From G963668605 sp963668605 (GTDB taxonomy: Bacteria > Acidobacteriota > Terriglobia > Bryobacterales > Bryobacteraceae), in the NCBI GenBank assembly GCA_963668605.1, contig OY764903.1:6076001-6140000 (forward strand): DNA of 64,000 nucleotides, written 5' to 3'. A model generated the notes under the pieces. It had not been told where the DNA came from and did no database searches. It was given only the letters and a program-made list of their open reading frames with translations. Below, one piece after another: positions 43,969 to 52,122 of the stretch; position 1 is the first letter of the stretch; every line of letters starts with the position of its first letter. Made by a program: the position numbers and the translations under genes.

Positions 43969-44387
43969 GCGGATGGCAACTCCAGGGCGGCGCGCCAGCG
44001 AACCGCTTCGTGTTCGACACACCAGCGGTCGAGTTCAGATACGAGGATGCGCATGGCGAGATCGCGATCCTGCTTGGTGGCTTGATGCGGCGCTGTCATC
44101 TTCGCCTCCACGAGCAACTCCATCGTAATGTCGCGATTGCGCACCTCGCCGGCCAGTTCCATGATGTGGTGCAGTTGCGCGCGAACTTGCCGGACGGCGT
44201 GTTTCGGAAGGTAGGGCGCGAAGACCCGCAGGCTTTGCCCGAAACGCCGGATGGTTACGCGCAGATCGTGGACGGCATCGACATCGCGTGCGGCGCGGGA
44301 GTGTTCGACCTCCAACGTCAGCCTGTCGAGCAGTGCCGCGACATGTTCCAGTGCGTATTTGCGCACGAGCGGCCCATCCTTTTTCAA
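43965..44387 (-). CDS. N-terminal half of a split CHAD domain protein
   Basis: A 140-residue product with the first CHAD repeat: AVHDLRVTIRRFGQSLRVFAPYLP, the typical His plus basic-helix signature, then a helix with GEVRNRDITMELLVEA. The chain stops at TGA 43965-43967, just where the second repeat begins in the next frame. Together with the following gene it makes one complete CHAD of roughly normal length, so the pair is either a natural split or an ancestral frameshift. The ATG at 44387 follows pncA by 25 bases. Confidence 0.78.
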   Translation of the reverse strand: MKKDGPLVRKYALEHVAALLDRLTLEVEHSRAARDVDAVHDLRVTIRRFGQSLRVFAPYLPKHAVRQVRAQLHHIMELAGEVRNRDITMELLVEAKMTAPHQATKQDRDLAMRILVSELDRWCVEHEAVRWRAALELPSA

Positions 44388-44412
44388 AGAATAGCAACGA
44401 ATGCCGGCCGGC

Positions 44413-44943
44413 CTAGGCGCAGGCCGCGCTCAGCGTGGTGAGCTTGCCACCACTTGTCTCGAACTCGCGGAAAAACGCGGCGGCAGCAGCATCATCGAGA
44501 CAACGGACAGCATCCGTGACGACCTCGACGCGCTTGCCTGTGCGTAGCAGACCCAGGGCGGCGAAACGCACACAGATCTCCGTGACAACACCATAGACGA
44601 CGTAACGCTTCGCCTCGAACCCCGCCAATAACGGAGCAAGCTGCGCGTTCAGGAAGCAATCCGTCGTCACCTTCTCGAAGATCACTTGACCGGCCACTAA
44701 CGTCGCTTGCGGCTTGCGTTGGCCGGCCGTTCCAACGACGCAGTGCGCGGGCCAATGCGCGAACTCGGCGTCATCCTCCGCGTGCGCGTCGACCGTTGAG
44801 ACGAGGGGAATGCCGTGCGCGGCGGCGTACTGGTTGAGCCGGGCAATGGCGGGCACGATGCGTTCGGCGCCGGGCACATATAGCGCACCCGCCGGAAAGA
44901 GAAAGTCGATTTGCGTATCGACATCGAAAAACAGCGTCGTCAT
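44413..44943 (-). CDS. pncA: Nicotinamidase-type cysteine hydrolase
   Basis: Hydrolyses nicotinamide to nicotinate in NAD salvage. The 176-residue isochorismatase-fold protein has the catalytic triad Asp9 (FFDVDTQIDF), Lys91 (FEKVTTDCF) and Cys124 (VTEICV), plus the metal ligands Asp52 and His54 in VSTVDAHAEDD. Context is the strongest support for nicotinamidase: it overlaps pncB, the enzyme using its product, by ATGA. Slightly shorter than E. coli PncA (about 213), as in many Acidobacteriota. Confidence 0.9.
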   Translation of the reverse strand: MTTLFFDVDTQIDFLFPAGALYVPGAERIVPAIARLNQYAAAHGIPLVSTVDAHAEDDAEFAHWPAHCVVGTAGQRKPQATLVAGQVIFEKVTTDCFLNAQLAPLLAGFEAKRYVVYGVVTEICVRFAALGLLRTGKRVEVVTDAVRCLDDAAAAAFFREFETSGGKLTTLSAACA

Positions 44944-46271
44944 TCGGCGCCTCCGTCGATCCCGATCCTGGTCTGCTCGAGCAGCGCGGTCAGTTGTGGG
45001 GTGTATTGCACGCTGTATGGGTCTTCGAGGGCGAAGAGGCTCAAGCAGGCCTTGGGAAGTTTTTGCAGGTTGCGGGCCGTATCCTCCCGTGTTTTGCCCA
45101 ACGATGGAAGCGGTTCCACGAGTTTACCGTTGCGCAAAACCGGACGCAGTAGCGCGCGGCCCCCCACCCCGGGTTGCTCCCATGCACAAGCGATCTCGTC
45201 GTGACGCGGATAGCGGAAGATCTGTTTGGCGCCGGGCATGGTGTGCTTGTCGGAGCTGAATTTCGCGGTATAACGCCTTACGCCGTTTGCTTCCAACTCC
45301 ACCAGCTTGTAGACCGCTCCGAGGCTGGGCGCATCCGCGGAGGTGACTAGTTCAGTGCCCACGCCATAGGCATCGATCGGAACGCCGGCGGCGATCAGTT
45401 CGAGAATCTTGTACTCGTTCAGGTCGCCCGTGGCCATGATCTTGGCATCGCGCAAGTCCGCGTCATCCAGGATCGTACGAACGGCCCGGGACAGATCGAA
45501 CAAATTGCCGCTGTCGAGGCGCACGCCCCAGATAGGACGGCCCAGCGCGGCGGCGCGCTTTGCGCCTTCAATGGTGTCGTACGTGTCGATCAGATAGACT
45601 GTCGATTCGCCGAGCAGAATCTGCAACTGCCGGAACGACTCCATCTCGCTTTCAAATGACTGCACCCACGAGTGGGCCGCCGTGCCGAAGACCGGAATGC
45701 CAAAACGAAAGCCTGCCTCGACATTGCTGCTGCCGACGCAGCCGCCGATGTACGAAGCGCGTCCCGCATACACGCCCGATTCGGGTCCGTGCGCGCGGCG
45801 CGTTCCGAATTCCACCACCGCACGGCCGCAGGCGGCTTCGGCCAGGCGCGCCGCCTTGGTCGCGATCATCGACTGGAAATTGATGGTGGAGAGTAGAAAC
45901 GTTTCCGGGATTTGCGCTTCGACGATGGGCGCGCGGACCGTGAGGATCGGTTCGCCATCGAAGACGGGCGTACCTTCCGGAACGGCATCGACATCGCCCG
46001 TAAAACGCAGGCTGCGGAGACTTTCGAAGAACGCGCTGGGCGCGTTTGCGAACTGCGGGAGACCGCGCAGATAGTCAATCTCAGCGGTGGAGAACGACAG
46101 GTTCAGCAAGTAGTCGACGGCCTGCTGCAAGCCCGCCGCGACGATGAAATTGCGGCTCTGCGGCAGCCGCCGGACAAACAACTCGAACGTCGCAATCTCC
46201 CGGCTTTTGCCGGCCTGAAAATGGCCGGCCGCCATGGTCAGTTGATAGAGGTCCGTTAGAAGACCGTGCAT
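44940..46271 (-). CDS. pncB: Nicotinate phosphoribosyltransferase
   Basis: Makes nicotinate mononucleotide from nicotinate and PRPP, the entry point of the salvage path to NAD. The 443-residue protein has LLTDLYQLTMAAG at the N-terminus, the PRPP-binding EFGTRRAHGP, the regulatory/catalytic His in GTAAHSWVQSF, DTYDTIEGAKRA, and the phosphate-binding GVGTELV. It starts nine bases after the DUF4340-like gene and overlaps pncA by four bases, so one transcript makes both salvage enzymes. Confidence 0.93.
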   Translation of the reverse strand: MHGLLTDLYQLTMAAGHFQAGKSREIATFELFVRRLPQSRNFIVAAGLQQAVDYLLNLSFSTAEIDYLRGLPQFANAPSAFFESLRSLRFTGDVDAVPEGTPVFDGEPILTVRAPIVEAQIPETFLLSTINFQSMIATKAARLAEAACGRAVVEFGTRRAHGPESGVYAGRASYIGGCVGSSNVEAGFRFGIPVFGTAAHSWVQSFESEMESFRQLQILLGESTVYLIDTYDTIEGAKRAAALGRPIWGVRLDSGNLFDLSRAVRTILDDADLRDAKIMATGDLNEYKILELIAAGVPIDAYGVGTELVTSADAPSLGAVYKLVELEANGVRRYTAKFSSDKHTMPGAKQIFRYPRHDEIACAWEQPGVGGRALLRPVLRNGKLVEPLPSLGKTREDTARNLQKLPKACLSLFALEDPYSVQYTPQLTALLEQTRIGIDGGAE

Positions 46272-46280
46272 CGATTTGGT

Positions 46281-47609
46281 TTATTTCTTTTTTGCGTCTT
46301 TGGACGGCGGCGCTGGCTTTACGTCGGCCGCAGCCTTCTGCAGTTCTTCGAGCGTCTTGCCGTCGAGTTCGTAGGTTGCCGGATCGCCGTCGCGTTTGGC
46401 GAATGTCTTGCCGCCTGCCGCCGCGAAAAGTACTTTTTCCGTGTTCTTGCCGTAGGCGAGTGAAACCTCGAAAGACGGTGTCGTGAAGCCTTGCTCCACA
46501 AACTTCACGGCGGCGGCTTCGCGCAGACGGTCGATCAAGGCCTGCACCGCGACAACATCCACTTCCTGCCCGCCCGAAATCCATTTTTCGCCCGACTTCT
46601 GGAACTGTTTCAGTTTCGTGGTTTCACCGATCTCCAGCTTTGTCACATCGCTAAATCCGAAGTCGAAGAGCTTGCGGTTGCGGAAATCGCCAGCCGTCTT
46701 GCCGAGGTCGGCGCCAAGCTCAGCAGCTATCTTATGGACACCCGCGATCACGCTGCTACGCGCGTAATAATCGGCCTGGTTCTTTCTGACGTCGAGCGTC
46801 TGCGTGCCGCTGGCATCGGTGAGTTTCAGGACGCCGACCGGCGCCGCTGCGCCGAATGAAACCTCGGCCTTCTTCACGTCTTCTTCCGAAGCGGCAGGGT
46901 CCATCTTCGCCTCGCGGAGCTTACGTACCAACTCATCCACCTGCATTCCGTCGGCGCGCATCGGCTTCGGTTTGATGATGCTCCAATCGCCCCGGCTGTT
47001 CTTGCCGAACTCCGTAGCCTGACCCTTCGAGAGCAACTCGAGGCGCGCGATCTTATCCACCTCAAAGACGAGCAGGCGTTTGTCGCGCAGGTCGGCGAGT
47101 TTCTTGTCGAGCAGATCCTTGGTGTAGCGCGTGATCGTAAAGACCCGCGCGTCGTCTCGCGTCTTGATGTAGGTCTCGGTTCCGGTGGGCGTTTCGTCGC
47201 CGACGAGAACCATTACCGTCTTGCCGTCCTTCTTCGTGATCGTAATCTCGGCGACAGGGGGCTGGAAGCCGAACTGCGTCAGATCCGCGGGCTTTTCATC
47301 CACCGTCTTATCTGATGGCAGAGAAGCGAGCATGTTGACCGCAGCGTTCGCGGTCTCGGCATCGGCGCGCAGCGCGACCGGAGCAGTGATGGTCCAATCG
47401 CCGTTCTTATCGTGTTCCAGGACGAGAGCGGGCGTGTCCTTGCGCTTCCATTCGACTTTCTGAATATCGGCGGCTTCGATCTTAACGATGTTCGTCACCG
47501 GAGTTGCGGGCGTGGCTCCGTCCTTCGGCTGATGCTTGTTCGACCAGTACAACGCGCCGCCAAGCCCGGCGAGAACAACCGCGGCTGCGAGCAATCCTTT
47601 GAAGCGCAT
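46281..47609 (-). CDS. DUF4340-type repeat protein with N-terminal membrane anchor
   Basis: A 442-residue protein with a signal-anchor (FKGLLAAAVVLAGLGGALYW) and then a long beta-rich chain built of repeats of the form found in DUF4340: WKRKDTPALVLEHDKNGDWTIT, RLELLSKGQATEFGKNSRGDWSI, KLEIGETTKLKQFQKSGEKWIS. The C-terminus is Lys/Pro-rich. Proteins of this type follow GldG-like genes in many phyla as the fourth member of an ABC cluster. The role is unknown. It lies three bases from the GldG-like gene. Confidence 0.78.
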   Translation of the reverse strand: MRFKGLLAAAVVLAGLGGALYWSNKHQPKDGATPATPVTNIVKIEAADIQKVEWKRKDTPALVLEHDKNGDWTITAPVALRADAETANAAVNMLASLPSDKTVDEKPADLTQFGFQPPVAEITITKKDGKTVMVLVGDETPTGTETYIKTRDDARVFTITRYTKDLLDKKLADLRDKRLLVFEVDKIARLELLSKGQATEFGKNSRGDWSIIKPKPMRADGMQVDELVRKLREAKMDPAASEEDVKKAEVSFGAAAPVGVLKLTDASGTQTLDVRKNQADYYARSSVIAGVHKIAAELGADLGKTAGDFRNRKLFDFGFSDVTKLEIGETTKLKQFQKSGEKWISGGQEVDVVAVQALIDRLREAAAVKFVEQGFTTPSFEVSLAYGKNTEKVLFAAAGGKTFAKRDGDPATYELDGKTLEELQKAAADVKPAPPSKDAKKK

Positions 47610-47612
47610 GCG

Positions 47613-48986
47613 TTACCTCCTGCGCCACCAGACCGAGATTCCGGAGAAGATGATCAGGAGGGGCAAGCACAGCACGCTGAGATAGAAGAGCGTGGACATC
47701 TGCGCACGGCTCATGGTGAGGCGCCGGTCCTCGGGATCTTTCGGGCGGATCGAAATGAGATCTTCATCCGATGAAAGCCAATTTGCCATGTTCAGCGCGA
47801 GGTCGCGGTTCCCGTTGAAACGGAAAATGCTGTTGGCGACCCAGCCCGACGAGCCGACGACGACGGCCCGGCCGGGGCTCGTCTGGTTGCCGGTGTCGAA
47901 GGTGACCGCCGCGCCCAAAGTCAGTGGTCCCTTCTTATCGTTCGGGCTCTGCTTGATCTCAGTGGCGCTGAGGTTCGCCGTCGCGAAGCTGTTCTCCGTG
48001 GTGGCAAAGAGCCGATCCGCGGTCGCCTTTCCGGTACTCTTGGCTTCGAGCGAGCGCGCAAGCGGAAACGCCGAGGCCGTCTCTTTCATTTCACGCACGA
48101 TCGGGTGCGTCTCGTAAGAAACGACAAGCGGCACGGCCGCGCTGAGTCCAAACACCTGGCCGATGCCGCTGGTGTCCAGAACCAGATTCTTATCGAGCGT
48201 GACGCCCCACTTCGCAAGCAGTTGCGTCAACGCCGCGTTCTCGTCGATCTCCTCACGGCCGAGCTTCAACGGTGGATCGAGGAAAAAGGCTGCGCGGCCG
48301 CCTGCTTCGACGTATGCCGCAAGAGCGTCGACGGCGGGTTTGAGGTAATCGCGCTTCGGCCCGCCGATCACCAGCATCGTGCAGTCTTTCGGTACCTCGG
48401 GCTTCTCCAGCAGCGAGATCGAGCGGACTTTATAGTTATTGCGCTCGAGCGATTCCTTGAATTGCGAGTAGCCGTCGCGTCCCGAATCGTCGGTGGAGTG
48501 TTCGCCGGCGCCCTTGACGAAGCAGGCGCTGCGATCGCCGCTCTTGATGGCGCGGATGATTGCGCCGGTGACTTCCTCTTCGGCGAGGCTGCGGGCATCC
48601 TCGCGCTTTGTGCCGGATTCGACGATGATCTGGCCTTCGCTGCGAACTCCCGACGCCTTCGCGGCCTGCGGGTTTTTGTAGGGATCGATGTAACTCACCT
48701 TCAGCTTGGAAGAGAGGTTGGAGTAACGGTCCAGCAGATCCTTGGCCGCGGTAAAGCGGCTGGAAACATCGAAGTAGCTGACCTTGACTTCCTGCTTCAG
48801 GTTCTTGACCACTTTTTCAGTCTGGTCCGAAAGGCTGAAGCGTTTATTGGAAGTCGAATCGTAGGATTTGTTGTGGCGGTTTCCAAGGAAATTAGCGAGC
48901 GCCAGCACGGCAATCACCACCGCGATGTAAATCGTGGCATACGCGGTGTACTTGGTTTGTCTTGTCTTGATCCAGTCCGTTTTCAT
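47613..48986 (-). CDS. GldG-like ABC-cluster protein
   Basis: A 457-residue protein with an N-terminal membrane segment (AYATIYIAVVIAVLALANFLG), a large extracytoplasmic part and a C-terminal membrane segment (LFYLSVLCLPLLIIFSGISVWW). The periplasmic part shows the GldG/ABC-type uncharacterised domain (SLSDQTEKVVKNLKQEVKVSYFD, LKVSYIDPYKNP, CFVKGAGEHS, MLVIGGPKRDY). In Bacteroidota such proteins work with GldA/GldF in gliding; elsewhere the function is unknown. It starts directly after the permease stop. Confidence 0.83.
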   Translation of the reverse strand: MKTDWIKTRQTKYTAYATIYIAVVIAVLALANFLGNRHNKSYDSTSNKRFSLSDQTEKVVKNLKQEVKVSYFDVSSRFTAAKDLLDRYSNLSSKLKVSYIDPYKNPQAAKASGVRSEGQIIVESGTKREDARSLAEEEVTGAIIRAIKSGDRSACFVKGAGEHSTDDSGRDGYSQFKESLERNNYKVRSISLLEKPEVPKDCTMLVIGGPKRDYLKPAVDALAAYVEAGGRAAFFLDPPLKLGREEIDENAALTQLLAKWGVTLDKNLVLDTSGIGQVFGLSAAVPLVVSYETHPIVREMKETASAFPLARSLEAKSTGKATADRLFATTENSFATANLSATEIKQSPNDKKGPLTLGAAVTFDTGNQTSPGRAVVVGSSGWVANSIFRFNGNRDLALNMANWLSSDEDLISIRPKDPEDRRLTMSRAQMSTLFYLSVLCLPLLIIFSGISVWWRRR

Positions 48987-49751
48987 TTACGACCTCCACC
49001 GCAGCGATTCCAGAGATCGCGCGGTCAGAAACAAACCCAGGAACGTCATCGAGAGGTAATAGATCACATCTTTCGTGTCGATCACGCCCTTCGCGAACGG
49101 CTCGAAGTGGGCGACGACGGAGAGATAGGACATGACCTTTGCCCATGTCGCCTGTTCGTAGCTCACCCAATCGAAAACCCACAACAACAGGCACGCCGCA
49201 AAGGTGGCCGTACCGGCGATGATCTGATTGCGCGTGGTTGTGGAGATGAAAGTCCCGATCGACAACAGGCACGCGCCTTGCAGCAACAATCCGAGATAGC
49301 CGACCAGGATAGGCCTCCAGTCCGGCTTGCCATAGAGAAACAACAGGCTGAGGTTTATCGCGGAGATCAGCAGAATGGAGCAATACAGCATCAGCGCCGC
49401 CAACCATTTGCCGATGATGATTTCGGAGTCCTTGACCGGCGAAGTCACGAGCAGTTCGATGGTGCCCGTGCGCTTCTCTTCGGCGAAGAGGCGCATGGTG
49501 ATCATGGGCACGAGGAACAACCCGATTACGCTGACATTCGAGAGAAACCCGCGTACGACCCATTCGTTCAGGTCCATCGGCATGGCGCGGCCCATCATCT
49601 GGGACTCCATGCCGCGTTGTACGAACACGGCCGTGATGACGTAGAAGAAATAGCCCGCGATCACCGCGAAAACGGCCATCAGCCCATAAGCGATGGGCGA
49701 GGCGAAATAACTCTTCAGCTCTTTTCGGCAGATGACGATTATGTTTTTCAC
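48987..49751 (-). CDS. ABC transporter permease, GldF/ABC-2 type
   Basis: A 254-residue integral membrane protein with six predicted segments (SPIAYGLMAVFAVIAGYFFYVI, VIGLFLVPMITMRLFAEEKRTGT, ALMLYCSILLISAINLSLLFLY, LGLLLQGACLLSIGTF, ATFAACLLLWVFDWV, VIYYLSMTFLGLFLTARSL). The FAEEKRTGTIELLVTSPVKD loop is the hallmark of the ABC-2/GldF group. It overlaps the ATPase gene by four bases. Substrate not determinable. Confidence 0.85.
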   Translation of the reverse strand: MKNIIVICRKELKSYFASPIAYGLMAVFAVIAGYFFYVITAVFVQRGMESQMMGRAMPMDLNEWVVRGFLSNVSVIGLFLVPMITMRLFAEEKRTGTIELLVTSPVKDSEIIIGKWLAALMLYCSILLISAINLSLLFLYGKPDWRPILVGYLGLLLQGACLLSIGTFISTTTRNQIIAGTATFAACLLLWVFDWVSYEQATWAKVMSYLSVVAHFEPFAKGVIDTKDVIYYLSMTFLGLFLTARSLESLRWRS

Positions 49752-50722
49752 TGTTTATCTCCGTGAGAATCGACGACGTCACTTGCAGTGAGTTGGAGGA
49801 AGATATCTTCGAGACTTACGCCCACGGGGTGCAGTTCGGTCAGGTTCCAACCCGACTCCACAACGGCGCGCGCAAGATCCGCCCGCACGTTCTTACCCTG
49901 CAGACTCTCCACTTCGAAGTGATGACGACCGCCGCGGCTCTCTTTCAAGATGACCCGGCTGACGCCGGAAACCTGCTCCAACTTCTGGCGCACAATTGCG
50001 TTTTCGATCTCCGCCCCGCGGCCTTCCACTTCGAGGGCGACCGCTTCGGAGCCGCGCAGCCGGCTCGTAAGGTTCTTGACGGAATCCGTCGCCACCAGCT
50101 TGCCTTTGGCGATGATGATGACCTGTTCGCAGACCTGTTCGACCTCGGGCAGGATGTGCGTGCTGAGAATGATGGTGTGGCTACCGGCGAGGTCCTTGAT
50201 CAGCTCGCGCGTCTCAATGATTTGTTTGGGATCCAGGCCGGCCGTCGGCTCGTCCAGAATCAGGACGTCGGGGTTGTGAATAATCGCCTGCGCCAGTCCC
50301 ACGCGTTGCCGGTAGCCCTTGGAGAGCTTGCCGATCAACTTCCGGCTGACGTCGGCGATGGCGCAGCGTTCGGAAACTTCGGCGACGCGCTTGGGAAGAT
50401 CGTGCTTGCCGATACCCTTCAGCCGGCCCACGAATTCGAGGTACTCGCAGACCTCCATTTCGGGATAGACCGGCGGGGTCTCCGGAAGGTAGCCGATGCG
50501 CCGCTTCACCTCCATCGGGTTCTTCATGACATCGTAGCCGGCAACAGAAGCGCTGCCGGACGAGGGCGGCAGGAAGCAGGTGAGGACGCGCATCGTCGTC
50601 GTTTTTCCCGCGCCGTTCGGCCCGAGGAATCCAACGATCTGTCCCTTCTCCACTTCGAAGGAGATGTTGTCCACGGCGACGTTTCGCGCATACCGCTTGG
50701 AAAGACCTTCGACCTTAATCAT
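49748..50722 (-). CDS. ABC transporter ATP-binding protein, GldA type
   Basis: A 324-residue ATPase. Walker A is GPNGAGKTTT (about 36-45), Q-loop YLPETPPVY, signature LSKGYRQRVGLAQ, Walker B ILDEPTAGLDP, and the switch His in ILSTHILPE. The C-terminal 80 residues form the extra domain seen in ABC-2 exporters. It is the first gene of the long minus-strand run reaching 41000. The ATG at 50722 has AAGGT a few bases upstream of weak quality. Neighbours fix it as the motor of the GldF/GldG-like system. Confidence 0.9.
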   Translation of the reverse strand: MIKVEGLSKRYARNVAVDNISFEVEKGQIVGFLGPNGAGKTTTMRVLTCFLPPSSGSASVAGYDVMKNPMEVKRRIGYLPETPPVYPEMEVCEYLEFVGRLKGIGKHDLPKRVAEVSERCAIADVSRKLIGKLSKGYRQRVGLAQAIIHNPDVLILDEPTAGLDPKQIIETRELIKDLAGSHTIILSTHILPEVEQVCEQVIIIAKGKLVATDSVKNLTSRLRGSEAVALEVEGRGAEIENAIVRQKLEQVSGVSRVILKESRGGRHHFEVESLQGKNVRADLARAVVESGWNLTELHPVGVSLEDIFLQLTASDVVDSHGDKQ

Positions 50723-50920
50723 AGGTAGTCTCAGATATCGTTCAGACGAATTGGCATTCCCGCCGATGCGCCTCTCGCGCTGGCGGGGAACATTTGGCTA
50801 ATAGCATTTTTATGATAGAGTCACCCGACAGCGGTGTCAATTGCAGGGCAAGGACGGTGTACCATAAAACAGTGGGTTTGACCGCCTGCAAAATCTCAAG
50901 ATTCGGATGTATTCAAACTG

Positions 50921-52099
50921 GTGTCCATTGCGCGCCGCTCTCTCTTTGCATGGCCGCTGCTTGCAGCGGGGCTAATTACGTCTTGTGGAGGCGCCCCGCG
51001 CGTTACGGCAGAAAAGCCGGCCGAAACGGAGCTAGCCAGCGTCACCCCACATGACCGCTACGCCAACGATTTAGGCCGCTTCCTCGCGGGAATGCCGGGG
51101 ACAGCGGGTAGCCCGTTTCAGGAGCGCGAGGCGGATCCCGCCTGGAAACTGCACGCCGCGTCCTTCGACAAGTCCTGGCAGAGTATCGAGGCGGCTCGCT
51201 TGAAGCCGATGCGCGAGTTCCAAAAGTCCGAGCTGAGCGCGCCATCCATCGAGAATTCCGTGATGTTCTATCCGTTCAGCGGACCCGATGTGCTGAGCGC
51301 CTCGGTCTTCTTTCCCCGCAACAGGACCTACGTCATGGTGGCTTGGGAGCCGGCAGGTACGCTGCCTTCGGTCCAGCAACTTGCGAAAAAACCGCTCGAG
51401 AGTTATCTGGCCGGGATCCGGGAGACGCTGGGCGACATCCTCAGCCGCAGCTTCTTTGTCACGCGCCAAATGGACAAGCAACTCCGCGGGCAAGTGGAAG
51501 ACGGCGTCTTCCCGACGCTGCTGATCCTGTTGGCGCGCACCGATCACACCGTGCTTGGCTTTCGCGATGTGCGAATCGACGAAGACGGCCGCCTGATCGA
51601 CCGGCCGGCGGGTTACACCTCGCCGAAAGAGCCCGGCAAGTATGGAAACATGGGCGTGGAAATCGAGTTTCAGACGAATGCCGACAAGAGCGTTCACAAA
51701 CTGTACTATTTCAGAGCCGATCTGGCCGACGGCAAACTGAAGCGCAACAAACCGCTACTGACTTACCTTGCGGGGTTGAAGGGGTTGGCGACGATGTTCA
51801 AGTCGACTTCCTATATGGTGCACCGGCCGGAATTTTCGGCTATTCGCAGTGAGGTGCTGGACAAGAGCGTCGCAGTCCTGCAGGACGATTCCGGCATTCC
51901 ATACAAGTTTTTCGACGCGGCGAGGTGGCAGGTGCAGCTTTATGGTGAATACGACAAACCATACCGCCCGTTCCAATACATGCAACAACTCGATTTGAAG
52001 GCAGCCTTCGCAGGGCCCGGAATCAAGCCCTTGGGCTTTCGCATCGGGTATGGCTACGCGAAGATTCCGTCGAATCTGCTGCTCGCCAAACGTAAATAA
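50921..52099 (+). CDS. Predicted lipoprotein of unknown function
   Basis: A 392-residue protein starting at GTG 50921 with a lipoprotein signal (SLFAWPLLAAGLITSC, lipobox ITSC). The mature part is a mix of strands and helices (ENSVMFYPFSGPDVLSASVFFPRNRTYVMVAWEPAG, FDAARWQVQLYGEYDKPYRPF); I recognise no named family. It is preceded by a 200-base gap from the divergent ABC gene and followed by the second ilvD after 23 bases, so these two may be co-transcribed. Export is supported by the signal; function is open. Confidence 0.75.
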   Translation: MSIARRSLFAWPLLAAGLITSCGGAPRVTAEKPAETELASVTPHDRYANDLGRFLAGMPGTAGSPFQEREADPAWKLHAASFDKSWQSIEAARLKPMREFQKSELSAPSIENSVMFYPFSGPDVLSASVFFPRNRTYVMVAWEPAGTLPSVQQLAKKPLESYLAGIRETLGDILSRSFFVTRQMDKQLRGQVEDGVFPTLLILLARTDHTVLGFRDVRIDEDGRLIDRPAGYTSPKEPGKYGNMGVEIEFQTNADKSVHKLYYFRADLADGKLKRNKPLLTYLAGLKGLATMFKSTSYMVHRPEFSAIRSEVLDKSVAVLQDDSGIPYKFFDAARWQVQLYGEYDKPYRPFQYMQQLDLKAAFAGPGIKPLGFRIGYGYAKIPSNLLLAKRK

Positions 52100-52122
52100 G
52101 CGAACTTGGGAGAATACAAATA

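Noticed and set aside
48105..49766. Long plus-strand open frame of about 553 codons
   Set aside because: It is antisense to the GldG-like and permease genes, which have clear family motifs. It has no recognisable domain, and long antisense frames are common at this GC content.
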